Shown here in pieces: positions 15,540-24,523 of a stretch of DNA of 64,000 bases (within the stretch, counting starts at the first letter, position 1; each line of letters opens with the position of its first letter). A model generated the notes under the pieces. The model saw nothing but the letters and a program-made list of their open reading frames with translations, was not told where the DNA came from and did no database searches. The translations under genes and the position numbers were made by a program. The stretch lies in the NCBI GenBank assembly GCA_036558645.1, contig DATBFG010000026.1, positions 62,001 to 126,000 of the forward strand, in the 5' to 3' direction. This DNA comes from DATBFG01 sp036558645. GTDB lineage: Bacteria > Acidobacteriota > Terriglobia > Terriglobales > Acidobacteriaceae.

Positions 15540-18344
15540 TTGCCATCAAGAAAAAAATCACCACTGAACGCTGCTGAAAACGCCTCTGACGCTGCGCCAA
15601 AGTCCTCGTCTGCCCCCAAGCTGGTGGGAAAAAATGCTGGCCGCATTTTCCTGATGGACAGCATGTCTTTTATCTTCCGCGCCTACCATGCCATGGCGCG
15701 TCAACGCGGCATGTCTACGAAGAAAGGGCTTCCCACTGCCGCGATTTACGTTTTCGTCAACATGCTGCGCAAGCTGCGCGACGATTTCTCGCCCGAGTTC
15801 CTGGCTGCCGTCTTCGATGTTGCCGCTCCTACGTTCCGCGACCAGCAGGCTGAGGCCATGCCTACAGTCCGCAAGTTCGATCTGAAAACGCAGACCTTCC
15901 AGGAAATCGAGTACCAGGGATACAAGGCGAATCGCACCGAGATGCCCGCCGATCTCGCACAACAGTTACCCTACATTCGCCGCGCGCTCGAAGCCTACCG
16001 TATTCCGATTCTCGAATCTTCCGGCTACGAGGCTGACGACGTTATCGGCACCCTCGCCCGCAAAGCTGCAGATCAAAACTTCTCTGTCTATGTCGTCTCC
16101 AGTGACAAGGACATGATGCAGCTGGTTAACGATCGTGTCTGCGTGCTCAATCCGCCCAAAGACAATCTGATCTGTAACGCCGCCAAAGTCGAAGAAATTC
16201 TTGGCGTGCCTCCCGAGCGCGTGGTCGATGTCATGGCTCTGCGCGGGGACAGCATCGACAATATTCCCGGCGCCCCCGGTATCGGCGACAAGGGTTCTGT
16301 CGAACTTATCCGCCGTTTTGGCTCGGTCGAAGCTGCCCTCGATCACGCTGCCGAAGTTGAACGAAAAACCTATCGCGAATCGCTGCAGAACAATCGCGAA
16401 GTTGTCCTGCTCAGCAAGAAACTGGTCACCATCGACTGCGATGTTCCCATCGAACTCAACGTCGAAGCCATGCGAATGGGCGAACCCGATGTCGAGAGCC
16501 TGCGCGCGCTCTTTACTGAGTTAGAGTTCACATCTCTGTTAAAAGAGCTGCTCCCCGTCGTCGAGGTCACCGAGACGCAGTACAACGAGGCCGGGTCCGA
16601 AAGCGACATCGAATCTGTCCTAAAAACTCGCCACGAAAATAGCTTCTTAGCTCTAGCTATCGAAATCGCAGAGGCCGCCATCGAGAGCGAAGACCCAGGG
16701 GAAGCCGACCTGCAGGAATCCATGTTGCCGTTGGCTGCTCCGACTTCTTCAACTCAAACCCCTGCTCACAAGCTGGCGGTTTCCACCGTGCCTAGAGTGG
16801 CGGTAACGATTGCTCCCAGTGGCGACCAGGGTAGAGCCCGCGTACTGAGTGCTCTTGCCGATCCAGCGATTCCGAAAGCCATCCACGACTACAAATCAGC
16901 CTTGCACGCGCTGCGAGAAGAGGGAATCGAACTGTCGGGCGTGGAGCACGACTCCATGCTGTACTCCTACCTTCTCGATCCCACGTATTCCTCTCATCGC
17001 CTCGCGGACGTCGCTCTTCGCCGGTTCAATCTGAGGTTGCGCGGGAGCCTCGCCGAATCAGCCGACATCACTGGACGCCTCGCCACGGCATTTCGTGAAG
17101 AAGTCGAACAGAACGACCTGCTCAAGCTCTACCAGGAAATCGATCTTCCGCTCGTCCCAGTCCTGTTCCGCATGGAAGATGCTGGAGTAAAGATCGACCG
17201 CAAGGCTCTCTCCGACATGTCAACGCGCCTCGAACGTGAAATCGCGGTTAAGGCTAAAGAAATTCACGATTGCGCTGGGTGCGAATTCAACATCAGTTCA
17301 CCCAAGCAGCTTGGGGACGTTCTCTTCAACAAGCTAAATTTGTCCAAGCCCGTGAAATACGGCAAAGGCAAGACCATTTCCACCGCTGTGGATGTGCTTG
17401 AAGCCCTCGCGTTGACTCATGAAGTTCCGCGCATGGTACTCGAGTACCGTCAGCTCACTAAGCTGAAATCCACTTACGTCGATGCTCTTCCGGCCCTCTT
17501 GAATTCCACCAGCGGACGCCTGCACACGACCTTTGGGCAAACTGGTACTGCTACCGGAAGACTTTCATCGACGAACCCTAATTTGCAGAACATCCCGATT
17601 CGCACAGAACTGGGTCGCGAGATCCGCGCCGCTTTTACGGCGGAGCCCGGGCATGTTCTGCTGGCCGCCGACTATTCACAGATCGAGCTACGCTTGCTCG
17701 CTCACTTCTCGCAAGACGGCCTTTTAGTTGAGGCCTATCGCCACGGCGACGACATTCACACACTCACCGCGTCCCAGGTGTTCGGCGTTCCCCCGCTCAT
17801 GGTGACGGCCGACCATCGTCGCCAGGCGAAAGTTGTCAACTTTGGAATCGTCTACGGTCTTTCTCCCTTCGGCCTCTCGCAGAATCTAGGTATTGAACCG
17901 GGCGAAGCGAAGAAATTTATCGATGCCTATTTCGAGAAGTACAGCGGGGTTCGCAAGTTCATCGACGCCACCCTGGAAGAAGCCCGCCTAGAGCAGAAAG
18001 TAAAGACGCTCTTCGGACGCGTCCGCCCCATCCCCGACATCAACAGCAAGAATTACAACCTGCGCGGGTTCGCCGAACGCACCGCCGTGAACACTCCGCT
18101 GCAGGGAACAGCCGCCGACCTGATCAAGATGGCTATGATCCAGATCGACGCTGGAATCCGGGATCGCGACCTGAAATCCCGCATGACCTTGCAAGTCCAT
18201 GACGAACTAGTCTTCGAAGTTCCTGAAGCCGAGATCGACATCATGAAGTCATTGGTGAAAGAGAGCATGGAACAGGTGCATCCTCTCTCGGTGCCTTTGC
18301 AGGTAGATATCGGCGTCGGCCCCAACTGGCGCGACCTGGATTAG
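15540..18344 (+). CDS. polA: DNA polymerase I
   Basis: The 934-residue protein starts at a TTG preceded by GAGG; the next Met (MDSMSFIFRAYHAM) begins the conserved nuclease domain. Residues ~40-330 are the 5'-3' exonuclease/flap endonuclease (SSGYEADDVIGTLA, SSDKDMMQL, ALRGDSIDNIPGAPGIGDKG). Residues ~370-580 hold a 3'-5' exonuclease-like fold. The polymerase has motif A with DYSQIELR (D711), motif B RRQAKVVNFGIVYG (R760, K764) and motif C VHDEL (D888). The proofreading acidic motifs (D-x-E) are not recognisable, so that domain is probably inactive, as in Taq-type enzymes. It fills gaps in repair and removes RNA primers. Confidence 0.96.
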   Translation: MPSRKKSPLNAAENASDAAPKSSSAPKLVGKNAGRIFLMDSMSFIFRAYHAMARQRGMSTKKGLPTAAIYVFVNMLRKLRDDFSPEFLAAVFDVAAPTFRDQQAEAMPTVRKFDLKTQTFQEIEYQGYKANRTEMPADLAQQLPYIRRALEAYRIPILESSGYEADDVIGTLARKAADQNFSVYVVSSDKDMMQLVNDRVCVLNPPKDNLICNAAKVEEILGVPPERVVDVMALRGDSIDNIPGAPGIGDKGSVELIRRFGSVEAALDHAAEVERKTYRESLQNNREVVLLSKKLVTIDCDVPIELNVEAMRMGEPDVESLRALFTELEFTSLLKELLPVVEVTETQYNEAGSESDIESVLKTRHENSFLALAIEIAEAAIESEDPGEADLQESMLPLAAPTSSTQTPAHKLAVSTVPRVAVTIAPSGDQGRARVLSALADPAIPKAIHDYKSALHALREEGIELSGVEHDSMLYSYLLDPTYSSHRLADVALRRFNLRLRGSLAESADITGRLATAFREEVEQNDLLKLYQEIDLPLVPVLFRMEDAGVKIDRKALSDMSTRLEREIAVKAKEIHDCAGCEFNISSPKQLGDVLFNKLNLSKPVKYGKGKTISTAVDVLEALALTHEVPRMVLEYRQLTKLKSTYVDALPALLNSTSGRLHTTFGQTGTATGRLSSTNPNLQNIPIRTELGREIRAAFTAEPGHVLLAADYSQIELRLLAHFSQDGLLVEAYRHGDDIHTLTASQVFGVPPLMVTADHRRQAKVVNFGIVYGLSPFGLSQNLGIEPGEAKKFIDAYFEKYSGVRKFIDATLEEARLEQKVKTLFGRVRPIPDINSKNYNLRGFAERTAVNTPLQGTAADLIKMAMIQIDAGIRDRDLKSRMTLQVHDELVFEVPEAEIDIMKSLVKESMEQVHPLSVPLQVDIGVGPNWRDLD

Positions 18345-18402
18345 TTTCTTCGCCGTTGTCGCTAGAACAACCCTCTTAATCCATATAAGCAATCATGTCA
18401 TT

Positions 18403-18452
18403 CCGACCGGAGCGAAGGCGCAGCCGAGCGCAGTGGAGGAACCCTTTGTTTT
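18403..18452. repeat. GTCATTCCGA-type dispersed intergenic repeat
   Basis: The stretch starting TGTCATTCCGACCGGAGCG and continuing with GCGCAGCCGAGCGCAGTGG and AGGAACCC resembles segments at 797-840 and 31350-31440 (GTCATCCCGAGCGGAGCG). It lies in the 265-nt gap between polA and the CBS gene, where no gene is seen. Confidence 0.55.
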
Positions 18453-18609
18453 GTGTGGGAGAGACGAAAACAGATCGTACACATTGCCAACCCCGGTTGC
18501 CGACGACCATCGGCCCAGAACCTGTCTCCATTCCCTCTTGACAACCGCCCGCGCCGGATCATAATACCCAAATTTCCCGAGGCGCCTGATGTTCCGGGCG
18601 GGGGGTTTT

Positions 18610-19047
18610 ATGAACGTCCTCGAACTTTGCGATCCAGAAGCTGCAGCGGTCACAGTCGACGCAACTGTCGCCGAAGCGATCAACAGGATGCTCGATTACC
18701 ATGTCGGCGCCGTCGGCGTCATCGACAACGAAGGACGCGTGGCCGGCATCTTCACCGAGCGCGATGTTCTGCGAAGGTTTGCTCTCAGCAATCGCGATCC
18801 AAAGCAAACCCTTGTACGCGAGATGATGACTACGCCAGTCGAGCTGGCAACCATCGAGACCGGACCTGGCGAAGCGCTTGCCACCATGTTGGAACGTCAT
18901 TTCCGCCATTTACCAATCGTGGACCCCGCCGGGAAATTGCTTGGCATGCTTTCCATTCGCAACGTTCTACAATGGCGCGTCGACGATCTCGCCCAGGAAC
19001 TGGACTCGCTGGAACAATACGTCGCCAACGACGGCCCTGGCGGCTAA
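18610..19047 (+). CDS. Tandem CBS-domain protein
   Basis: From the ATG at 18610 the product is 145 residues and consists of two CBS motifs: EAINRMLDYHVGAVGVIDNEGRV with GIFTERDVLRR (first), and ATMLERHFRHLPIVDPAGKL with GMLSIRNVLQW (second). CBS pairs bind adenosine nucleotides or SAM and usually gate an attached or partner enzyme or channel; none is fused here. A Met at 18589 is an alternative start. The neighbours (polA, DoxX) do not suggest a partner. Confidence 0.9.
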   Translation: MNVLELCDPEAAAVTVDATVAEAINRMLDYHVGAVGVIDNEGRVAGIFTERDVLRRFALSNRDPKQTLVREMMTTPVELATIETGPGEALATMLERHFRHLPIVDPAGKLLGMLSIRNVLQWRVDDLAQELDSLEQYVANDGPGG

Positions 19048-19087
19048 ACTCCTCTGGCAAGACTGGTCAAAGCAAGCACCATTTCGC

Positions 19088-19558
19088 ATGCCCAAAAATT
19101 CGTCTGCTCTGCCTCGCGTTATTGCTGTCGTCCGTATAGCCACATCTGTATTTTTTCTGCTTTTTGGGCAATACAAGATATTCGGGTCGTCATTCTCCCA
19201 TGGCGGATTCCAGCAATACCTTCAGGGCTTTATACAGAGTGGCGCAGTTCGTTTCTATGCTCATTTCTTGAATATCTTTGTTCTGCCTTATGCCGTTTTC
19301 TTCGCTTATGTTGTCGGCGTCCTAGAATTATTCATCGGCGTCTCCTTGCTGCTTGGCAAGTGGGTCCGCATCGCCTCCATCATGGGAATGCTGCACATGA
19401 TAAGTTTGACCCTCGCCACATGGTGGGAGCCTGGTCACGATGCCCCGGTCTGGCGATACTTCGGGGCAGAGTTGGATCACCTGCCGCTCTTATTCCTATT
19501 TGTCATTTTTTATACAGCTGATGCAGGCCAAATCTGGGGCCTCGACGCACGTCAATAG
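19088..19558 (+). CDS. DoxX family membrane protein
   Basis: The 156-residue protein has four hydrophobic helices with the DoxX-like pattern. RVIAVVRIATSVFFLLFGQYKIF is helix 1. After an amphipathic FSHGGFQQYLQGF loop comes a helix with YAVFFAYVVGVLELFIGVSL, in which the GxxEL is typical. Then follow MGMLHMISLTLATW and LPLLFLFVIFYTADAGQIWGLD. DoxX-like proteins are quinone-associated or of unknown role in the inner membrane. I use the ATG at 19088, 41 nt after the CBS gene; a longer open frame overlaps that gene and looks non-coding. Confidence 0.82.
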   Translation: MPKNSSALPRVIAVVRIATSVFFLLFGQYKIFGSSFSHGGFQQYLQGFIQSGAVRFYAHFLNIFVLPYAVFFAYVVGVLELFIGVSLLLGKWVRIASIMGMLHMISLTLATWWEPGHDAPVWRYFGAELDHLPLLFLFVIFYTADAGQIWGLDARQ

Positions 19559-19602
19559 ATGTGATTCCAAACTGCTGTTCTTCCAACTCAATCAAGGATC
19601 CT

Positions 19603-20898
19603 ATGACCAACAAATCGCTCGTCGTAACACTGCTCTGCCTTTTCTTGTCTCTCACAGTCGCGTCACAGGATGCTCCCTCAAAGGTCTTCGTGCGCGCCGG
19701 ACGCTTTTTGGATGTGAAGTCCGGCAAGATTCTCAACGATCAGGCTATCGTGATCGAAGGCGACAAGATCGTGAGCGTAGGTCCCGCGCCCTCGACGCAG
19801 GCGCCTGCTGGTGCGACGGTCATTAACCTGCCCAACAGCACCGTGCTGCCCGGCCTGATCGACTCTCACGTCCACCTCACTGGCGACATCAAGAACGTCG
19901 GATATCGCGGCCTGGGCATCTCCGTTCCTCGCGCCACTCTTACCGGCGCAAGGAATGCGCGCGTAACACTCGATGCTGGATTCACCACCGTACGCAATGT
20001 CGGTGCTGAAGCTTTCAGCGATGTGGCTTTGCGCGATGCCATCAACGACGGCGACATTCCTGGCCCCCGCATGCTCGTTAGCGGCCCGCTTCTCGGCATT
20101 ACCGGCGGACACTGCGACAACAATCTGCTTCCGTGGGAGTATCACGCTACCGAGGGTGGAGTTGCCGATGGCGTTGAAGCCGTCCAGCGAAAGGTGCGTG
20201 AGAACATCAAGTATGGCGCCGACCTCATCAAGATCTGTGCCACTGGCGGCGTGCTTTCCAAGGGCGACGATCCGCAAGCTTCCCAGTTTACCCAAGCGGA
20301 ACTTCAGGCCATCGTGGCCGACGCGCATCGCCTCGGTCGAAAGGTCGCTGCTCACGCTCACGGCGCGCAAGGCATACTCTGGGCCACCGAGGCCGGAGCG
20401 GACTCGATCGAGCATGCCTCTTACATTAACGACGAAGCCATTGCTGCCATGAAAAAACACGGCACGTACCTTGTGCCAACGTTGTACCTTGGCGACTGGT
20501 TCCTGGAGAACGCGGAATCGCTTCACGTCCCGCCCGATATTGTGGCCAAGGCCAAGGTGATCATGCCGGCGGCCCGCAAGAACGTAGCCCATGCCTTTGC
20601 CGGCGGAGTCAAAGTAGCGTTCGGCACCGATGCCGCCGTGTATCCGCACGGCCTCAACGCCCATGAATTTGCCGTCTTGGTGAAGCTTGGACTTTCACCG
20701 TTGCAGGCCATCCAGGCTGCCACCATCAACGCCGCCGACCTGTTGGGATGGTCCGACAAAGTCGGCACTCTCGAACCCGGAAAGTGGGCTGACTTGATCG
20801 CCGTCGATAACGATCCGCTGCAGGACGTCACCACCCTTGAGCGTGTGAAGTTCGTCATGAAAGGCGGGGCCGTAGTGAGAAACGATTACGGGAAGTAA
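19603..20898 (+). CDS. Secreted amidohydrolase (imidazolonepropionase/Xaa-Pro dipeptidase-like)
   Basis: The ATG at 19603 follows AAGGA and gives a signal peptide (MTNKSLVVTLLCLFLSLTVAS). The 431-residue product is a metal-dependent amidohydrolase. DSHVHLTGD carries the HxH motif, K in IKICATGG is the likely carboxylated lysine, then HAHG, SIEHAS and FGTDAAVYP supply the remaining His/Asp ligands. The C-terminal AADLLGWSDKVGTLEPGKWADLIAVD closes the beta-sandwich. Family members cleave cyclic amides or peptides; the exported location suggests scavenging of peptides. Start and stop are clear of neighbours, with a shared terminator toward the HU gene. Confidence 0.92.
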   Translation: MTNKSLVVTLLCLFLSLTVASQDAPSKVFVRAGRFLDVKSGKILNDQAIVIEGDKIVSVGPAPSTQAPAGATVINLPNSTVLPGLIDSHVHLTGDIKNVGYRGLGISVPRATLTGARNARVTLDAGFTTVRNVGAEAFSDVALRDAINDGDIPGPRMLVSGPLLGITGGHCDNNLLPWEYHATEGGVADGVEAVQRKVRENIKYGADLIKICATGGVLSKGDDPQASQFTQAELQAIVADAHRLGRKVAAHAHGAQGILWATEAGADSIEHASYINDEAIAAMKKHGTYLVPTLYLGDWFLENAESLHVPPDIVAKAKVIMPAARKNVAHAFAGGVKVAFGTDAAVYPHGLNAHEFAVLVKLGLSPLQAIQAATINAADLLGWSDKVGTLEPGKWADLIAVDNDPLQDVTTLERVKFVMKGGAVVRNDYGK

Positions 20899-20960
20899 AG
20901 TTGTCTTGCTCGAAGTAGGACGCCTGCGCCGCGCTCGGACCTGCAGTGGTGAGTTGTTTC

Positions 20961-21012
20961 GAGGGGCACGGCTTCAGCCGTGTCCGTAAGAAGCCGGCTT
21001 TAGCCCCTGAGG
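20961..21012. repeat. REP-like palindromic intergenic element
   Basis: An outer stem AGGGGC (20962-20967)/GCCCCT (21003-21008) encloses CACGGCT-TC-AGCCGTG and an AAGCCGGCTTTAG segment. The structure has no coding frame. By recollection, similar 'GGGGCACGGCTTCAGCCGTG...TTTAGCCCCTGAGG' words are scattered through Acidobacteria genomes. Confidence 0.65.
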
Positions 21013-21034
21013 TTCGCTTGAGCGCAGAAATGAC

Positions 21035-21060
21035 AAAGGCCGGCTTGCGCCGGCCTTTTT
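21035..21060 (+). terminator. Strong terminator, usable in both directions
   Basis: AAAGGCCGGC (21035-21044) pairs with GCCGGCCTTT (21049-21058) over a TTGC loop and is followed by TTTTT. Reading the other strand, the same stem ends in TTTG. It separates the converging amidohydrolase and HU genes. Confidence 0.9.
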
Positions 21061-21076
21061 CTCGAGCAGAGGAAAT

Positions 21077-21370
21077 CTACTTCTTCGGTGCGATTGAATC
21101 CTTTGCGGACTTCGCGACGCGGAACTTCACAACTGTCTTTGCTTTGATCTGAATTGGCTCACCGGTCTGCGGATTGCGTCCCATGCGTGCCTTGCGATGT
21201 GCCTTCACCAGGCGTCCCAGGCCGGGAACGACGAATACGCCGTTTTTCTTCGTTTCTTTGATCGCCGTGTCCGTCAACTGCTCCAGAAAAGCGGCAGCGG
21301 TCTTGTTGTTAGTCTCGAGTTTCTCGGCCAGATGTCGGACGAGTTGGGTCTTGGTCATACCTGCAGCCAT
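21077..21370 (-). CDS. HU/IHF family DNA-binding protein
   Basis: The 97-residue protein has the HU fold: MTKTQLVRHLAEKLETNNKTAAAFLEQL, IKETKKNGVFVVPGLGRLVKAHRKARMGRNPQTGEPIQI, and a Lys-rich C-terminal helix. The RNPQTG hairpin with its intercalating Pro is intact. It bends and compacts DNA as a dimer. AGGAGG lies 5 nt before the ATG at 21370. Its 3' end faces a shared bidirectional terminator. Confidence 0.95.
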   Translation of the reverse strand: MAAGMTKTQLVRHLAEKLETNNKTAAAFLEQLTDTAIKETKKNGVFVVPGLGRLVKAHRKARMGRNPQTGEPIQIKAKTVVKFRVAKSAKDSIAPKK

Positions 21371-21621
21371 GAATCCTCCTGTTACTCAGCGCTGAAAATT
21401 TTCGCGAGGTTTGCATCTTATAACACTGGTCCTGTGGAAAAGAAGCGTTTTCGCCTTGTTTTATGCGGTTTTTTACATTCCAGTACCGAAATAGCCTCGA
21501 AAAATGGGCTTCCGGCTGTTCGCGGACGCCAAACCCAGCTTGAATACAGGTATGCACCGCCGTCCGCCGAGGGCCCTGACAGGCTCTACGCATGTCATAA
21601 TAAAAACTGAGGAGTAGACGA

Positions 21622-22275
21622 GTGCTCTGTGTTATCTGCGAAAATCGCAAGGAAAAGCGCTTCTGCCCGGCGGTTCATGGGCGCATCTGCCCGCAATGCT
21701 GCGGCGAAAACCGTGAAGTCACCCTCGATTGCCCCAGCGATTGTGTCTACTTGCAACAGGCGCGGGAACGCGAAATCCCGCGCCCTATCGAAGCGTTGGA
21801 CAAGTCAACCCTCTTCCTGAACATCGAGATTCCCGAGCACTTTCTGTACGAACATGAACACCTTGTCGTCGGACTTACCTTCGCCTTGGCGAAAAGCGCC
21901 CGTGCCGACCGCAGTCTTCGCGATCCTGAAGTGATCTCGGCTCTCACAGCCATGACGAAGGCCTACGAAACACTGGTGAATTCTGGCTTGTATTACGAGA
22001 CGCCAATCACTGGACTGGCCCAGCAGGCGATTGCCGCCGAAGTGCAGAAGATGATCAAGGAGTACCGCGAAGCCGAACAGAAACATCTGGGCTATGCTCG
22101 CCTGCGCGATTCGGGAATTCTGCAAGCGCTGGTGTTCCTCGTGCGCATGGCCAATTCGCGGACCACCGGACGCCCAAAATCGCGGGCATTTATAGATTTC
22201 GTCCTAGGTCAATTTCCCGAGCAGGGATCATCGCTGGCGACAGCAGGCGAGCCTGGCCAGATTATCATGCCATAA
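21622..22275 (+). CDS. Conserved protein with N-terminal Cys-rich zinc-binding region
   Basis: The GTG start follows GAGGAG by 7 nt. The 217-residue product opens with a Cys cluster (CVICENRKEKRFCPAVHGRICPQCC, then a Cys in LDCPSDC) that should bind one or two zinc ions, like a MYND or treble-clef finger. The rest is helical (FALAKSARADRSLRDPEVISALTAMTKAYETLV; MIKEYREAEQKHLGYARLRDSG). I recognise it only as an acidobacterial-type conserved hypothetical. It is monocistronic. Confidence 0.75.
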   Translation: MLCVICENRKEKRFCPAVHGRICPQCCGENREVTLDCPSDCVYLQQAREREIPRPIEALDKSTLFLNIEIPEHFLYEHEHLVVGLTFALAKSARADRSLRDPEVISALTAMTKAYETLVNSGLYYETPITGLAQQAIAAEVQKMIKEYREAEQKHLGYARLRDSGILQALVFLVRMANSRTTGRPKSRAFIDFVLGQFPEQGSSLATAGEPGQIIMP

Positions 22276-22400
22276 GTCTTCAGTTAGCAACATATCGTTT
22301 CCTCGTTAACAACCTTTCTCGTTGTTCCTGTCTAATTTCTGAACAGCTGATTATGTAGTTTTCTGATGTGCGATAGAGCCCTTGTGTTGGGAGGCTATCC

Positions 22401-22460
22401 ATGTCACTGCAACCCGTGATGTGCGTCCTCGCGCTGAGCGGCTGCGGTGTATACAGCTAG
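22401..22460 (+). CDS. Possible 19-residue micro-ORF
   Basis: GGGAGG lies 5-10 nt before an ATG at 22401, and the frame runs 19 codons (MSLQPVMCVLALSGCGVYS) to TAG. The LALSGC segment resembles a lipoprotein cleavage site, so it could be a tiny lipopeptide or a decayed remnant. It stands in the 259-nt gap before the lipase-like gene. No other signal is seen in that gap. Support is limited to the ribosome site and reading frame. Confidence 0.3.
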   Translation: MSLQPVMCVLALSGCGVYS

Positions 22461-22534
22461 GTTAAGGCCGATTAGCTGTGCTGTTACTTCAGTACCTGAC
22501 ATAGCAACCATTGAGAACCATATTGGCAGGCGCG

Positions 22535-24445
22535 ATGCAAATTATGAAAACACATGTGATGCTGGCTTTGTTGATTGTAATGATGAATCTTGAGCGGGCC
22601 GGTGCTAGTGTAAGCCAGGTCTATAGCTCGTCGCCAATAACCGTAGGGAATGGCGGGTGGGTTTCTGTGTTGTATGACTCGGACACGCCGGACTGCTTTA
22701 CAAAACCTAACGGCACCACTGACTGTGAGACAAACTGGCCATCATTTACCGTCCAGGGAGATTGCGGGTTGCTGCCTTGTACGACTACGGCCGGCGCTGG
22801 TTTAGGCTGCGATGGCTTTAGAAACGAGACAGGCTTCGTTGTGGGTTTCTGTTATACCACGCCCGGCACGAAGCATATCACCATCAATGTCTATTCGTGC
22901 GCCCCGCCGTGGATTCCCGGGGCTGGGGACCTGCTGGATTCGTGGAGCACGACCGTTACAGTTTTGCCACGGCAACAGGGAGATCCTCCTCCCACTTCCT
23001 GTTCTCCCAGCCTTGATCTTATCGACCCGGTGCAGACCCACTTTGTCGCGAACGGCGGGGTTGTGAATGCTCCTGAACAGCTTGCGTTGGTCCACGAGAC
23101 AGTTGGCGGTGTTGTGGCGGATGGGGTGACGCAGGTCGTGGTGCGAATTCCAGCTAACAAAGTCGGGGATTCTTTCACCATCGACGTTTTGAACGAAAAC
23201 AACCAAATCGATCCGGACGGAGTTGTTTCTGACGGTGGCTTGTTACAGCTCGGGGACCTTCCAGGCAATGCTACGAGTAGCTTGACCGTCAAAGCAGTTG
23301 CGACCGGCCCTGCACCCACGCCGTCCCCGATGGCCTTCGCAGTATATCTGGCGCCGGCAAACTTCTACAGGGGCGCGCAGGACGGGGACGTGCTGCGGCA
23401 CGTAACGTTGCAGTTGAGCGGCACAGACGTCATTGGCCAGCCATTTACGCTTCCCACTACGACTCTGATTCTTCGTCCTCCTGTTGTGCTGATCCATGGT
23501 CTGTGGAGTGATCCAGTCCAGACTTGGGGATCCTTCAGTCCACAAGATAATCAGAAGAAGACGCTTTGGGGAGAGATGGATCCCCGGGCTCAAGCGGTGG
23601 ACTACAGCGCCGACGTAGACGTATCCGATACCGTGCCATCCTACTTGCCAAGGCTGTCCAAAGTCACTAGAGCCGCACTAGGGTTTGCTTACAACGCGCC
23701 TGAGGTGCTAAGGCAAGTAAGGGGTTTCATCCACACCTATGGAACCTATTGGAACGTGGCTGCGGTGCAAGCGGACGTGGTTGGCCATAGCATGGGAGGG
23801 GACGTTGCCCGAACCATGGCTGGACTGGAGAATTTTCAGTCTCAAGCAGACTACTCTGTAGGGCCTGTCCACAAGTTAATCACGATTGGAACCCCCCACA
23901 ATGGGACGCCGCTAGCGTCTGCATTGCTACCCAATCAGTCTGGGGACCCGAACAACTGTGTGCGAAGAGTCCTCGCGCTGGCTGGCAAAGTCTCTCTCCT
24001 TGGTGCATCTACTGGTGGTGGATCCGTCAGCGGTGCTGTCGGCGATCTGCGATCACCCAGTCTCCCGACCGGCCTCTTTCCGGTCGGCTACATTGCTGCG
24101 ACCACATCTTCGGTTAATTTGGCCGGTCTTAACGCGACCTTTCCCTCGTGGTCAGCCAGTGTATCTGACATATGCGGGCTGATTTTCGGCAACCCTTTGG
24201 CATTGGACCTCACGCCCGCAGGATGGAACGCTGTGTTTTCGGGAGAGCCAAATGACGCAATCGTCCCGGTAAGCAGCCAGTTGAATGGAACTTCTAGCAC
24301 ACTCATCGTGCCGAGCACTATACATTCAGGGGGCATTGAGAACCTTGATTTCCTCGGGCCTACTGAGTTGGAGACAAGTAGCGGCATACCAGACATGATC
24401 GTCAATCTATTGAATGAGGCCACAAGTTGCTCAGATTTTCACTGA
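22535..24445 (+). CDS. Secreted alpha/beta-hydrolase (lipase/PGAP1-like)
   Basis: I favour the ATG at 22535 (GGCAGG 4 nt upstream); a TTG at 22511 and ATG at 22544 are alternatives. The 636-residue product has a signal peptide (THVMLALLIVMM...RAGA), then ~280 residues of beta-rich domain with several Cys pairs, then a hydrolase domain. That domain has VVLIHGLWSDPVQTW (oxyanion region), nucleophile GHSMGG with following DVARTMAGL, and ITIGTPHNGTPLA, the PGAP1/triacylglycerol-lipase pattern. Likely acid and base are Asp in EPNDAIVPVSSQ and His in STIHSGG. It should hydrolyse esters outside the cell. It leads a three-gene run with a membrane protein and an IPT/TIG protein. Confidence 0.85.
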   Translation: MQIMKTHVMLALLIVMMNLERAGASVSQVYSSSPITVGNGGWVSVLYDSDTPDCFTKPNGTTDCETNWPSFTVQGDCGLLPCTTTAGAGLGCDGFRNETGFVVGFCYTTPGTKHITINVYSCAPPWIPGAGDLLDSWSTTVTVLPRQQGDPPPTSCSPSLDLIDPVQTHFVANGGVVNAPEQLALVHETVGGVVADGVTQVVVRIPANKVGDSFTIDVLNENNQIDPDGVVSDGGLLQLGDLPGNATSSLTVKAVATGPAPTPSPMAFAVYLAPANFYRGAQDGDVLRHVTLQLSGTDVIGQPFTLPTTTLILRPPVVLIHGLWSDPVQTWGSFSPQDNQKKTLWGEMDPRAQAVDYSADVDVSDTVPSYLPRLSKVTRAALGFAYNAPEVLRQVRGFIHTYGTYWNVAAVQADVVGHSMGGDVARTMAGLENFQSQADYSVGPVHKLITIGTPHNGTPLASALLPNQSGDPNNCVRRVLALAGKVSLLGASTGGGSVSGAVGDLRSPSLPTGLFPVGYIAATTSSVNLAGLNATFPSWSASVSDICGLIFGNPLALDLTPAGWNAVFSGEPNDAIVPVSSQLNGTSSTLIVPSTIHSGGIENLDFLGPTELETSSGIPDMIVNLLNEATSCSDFH

Positions 24446-24523
24446 AAACTGCTTAGCACGAATGCTTCATCTGCAGGTAGACGCTCGAAGGAGTCAGCTA
24501 GACAGCGATGAGAGGAACAAAGT

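Noticed and set aside
19678..20664. Long minus-strand frame (328 residues) opposite the amidohydrolase
   Set aside because: It is an antisense shadow of a clear amidohydrolase with intact metal-binding motifs; it has no recognisable domain.
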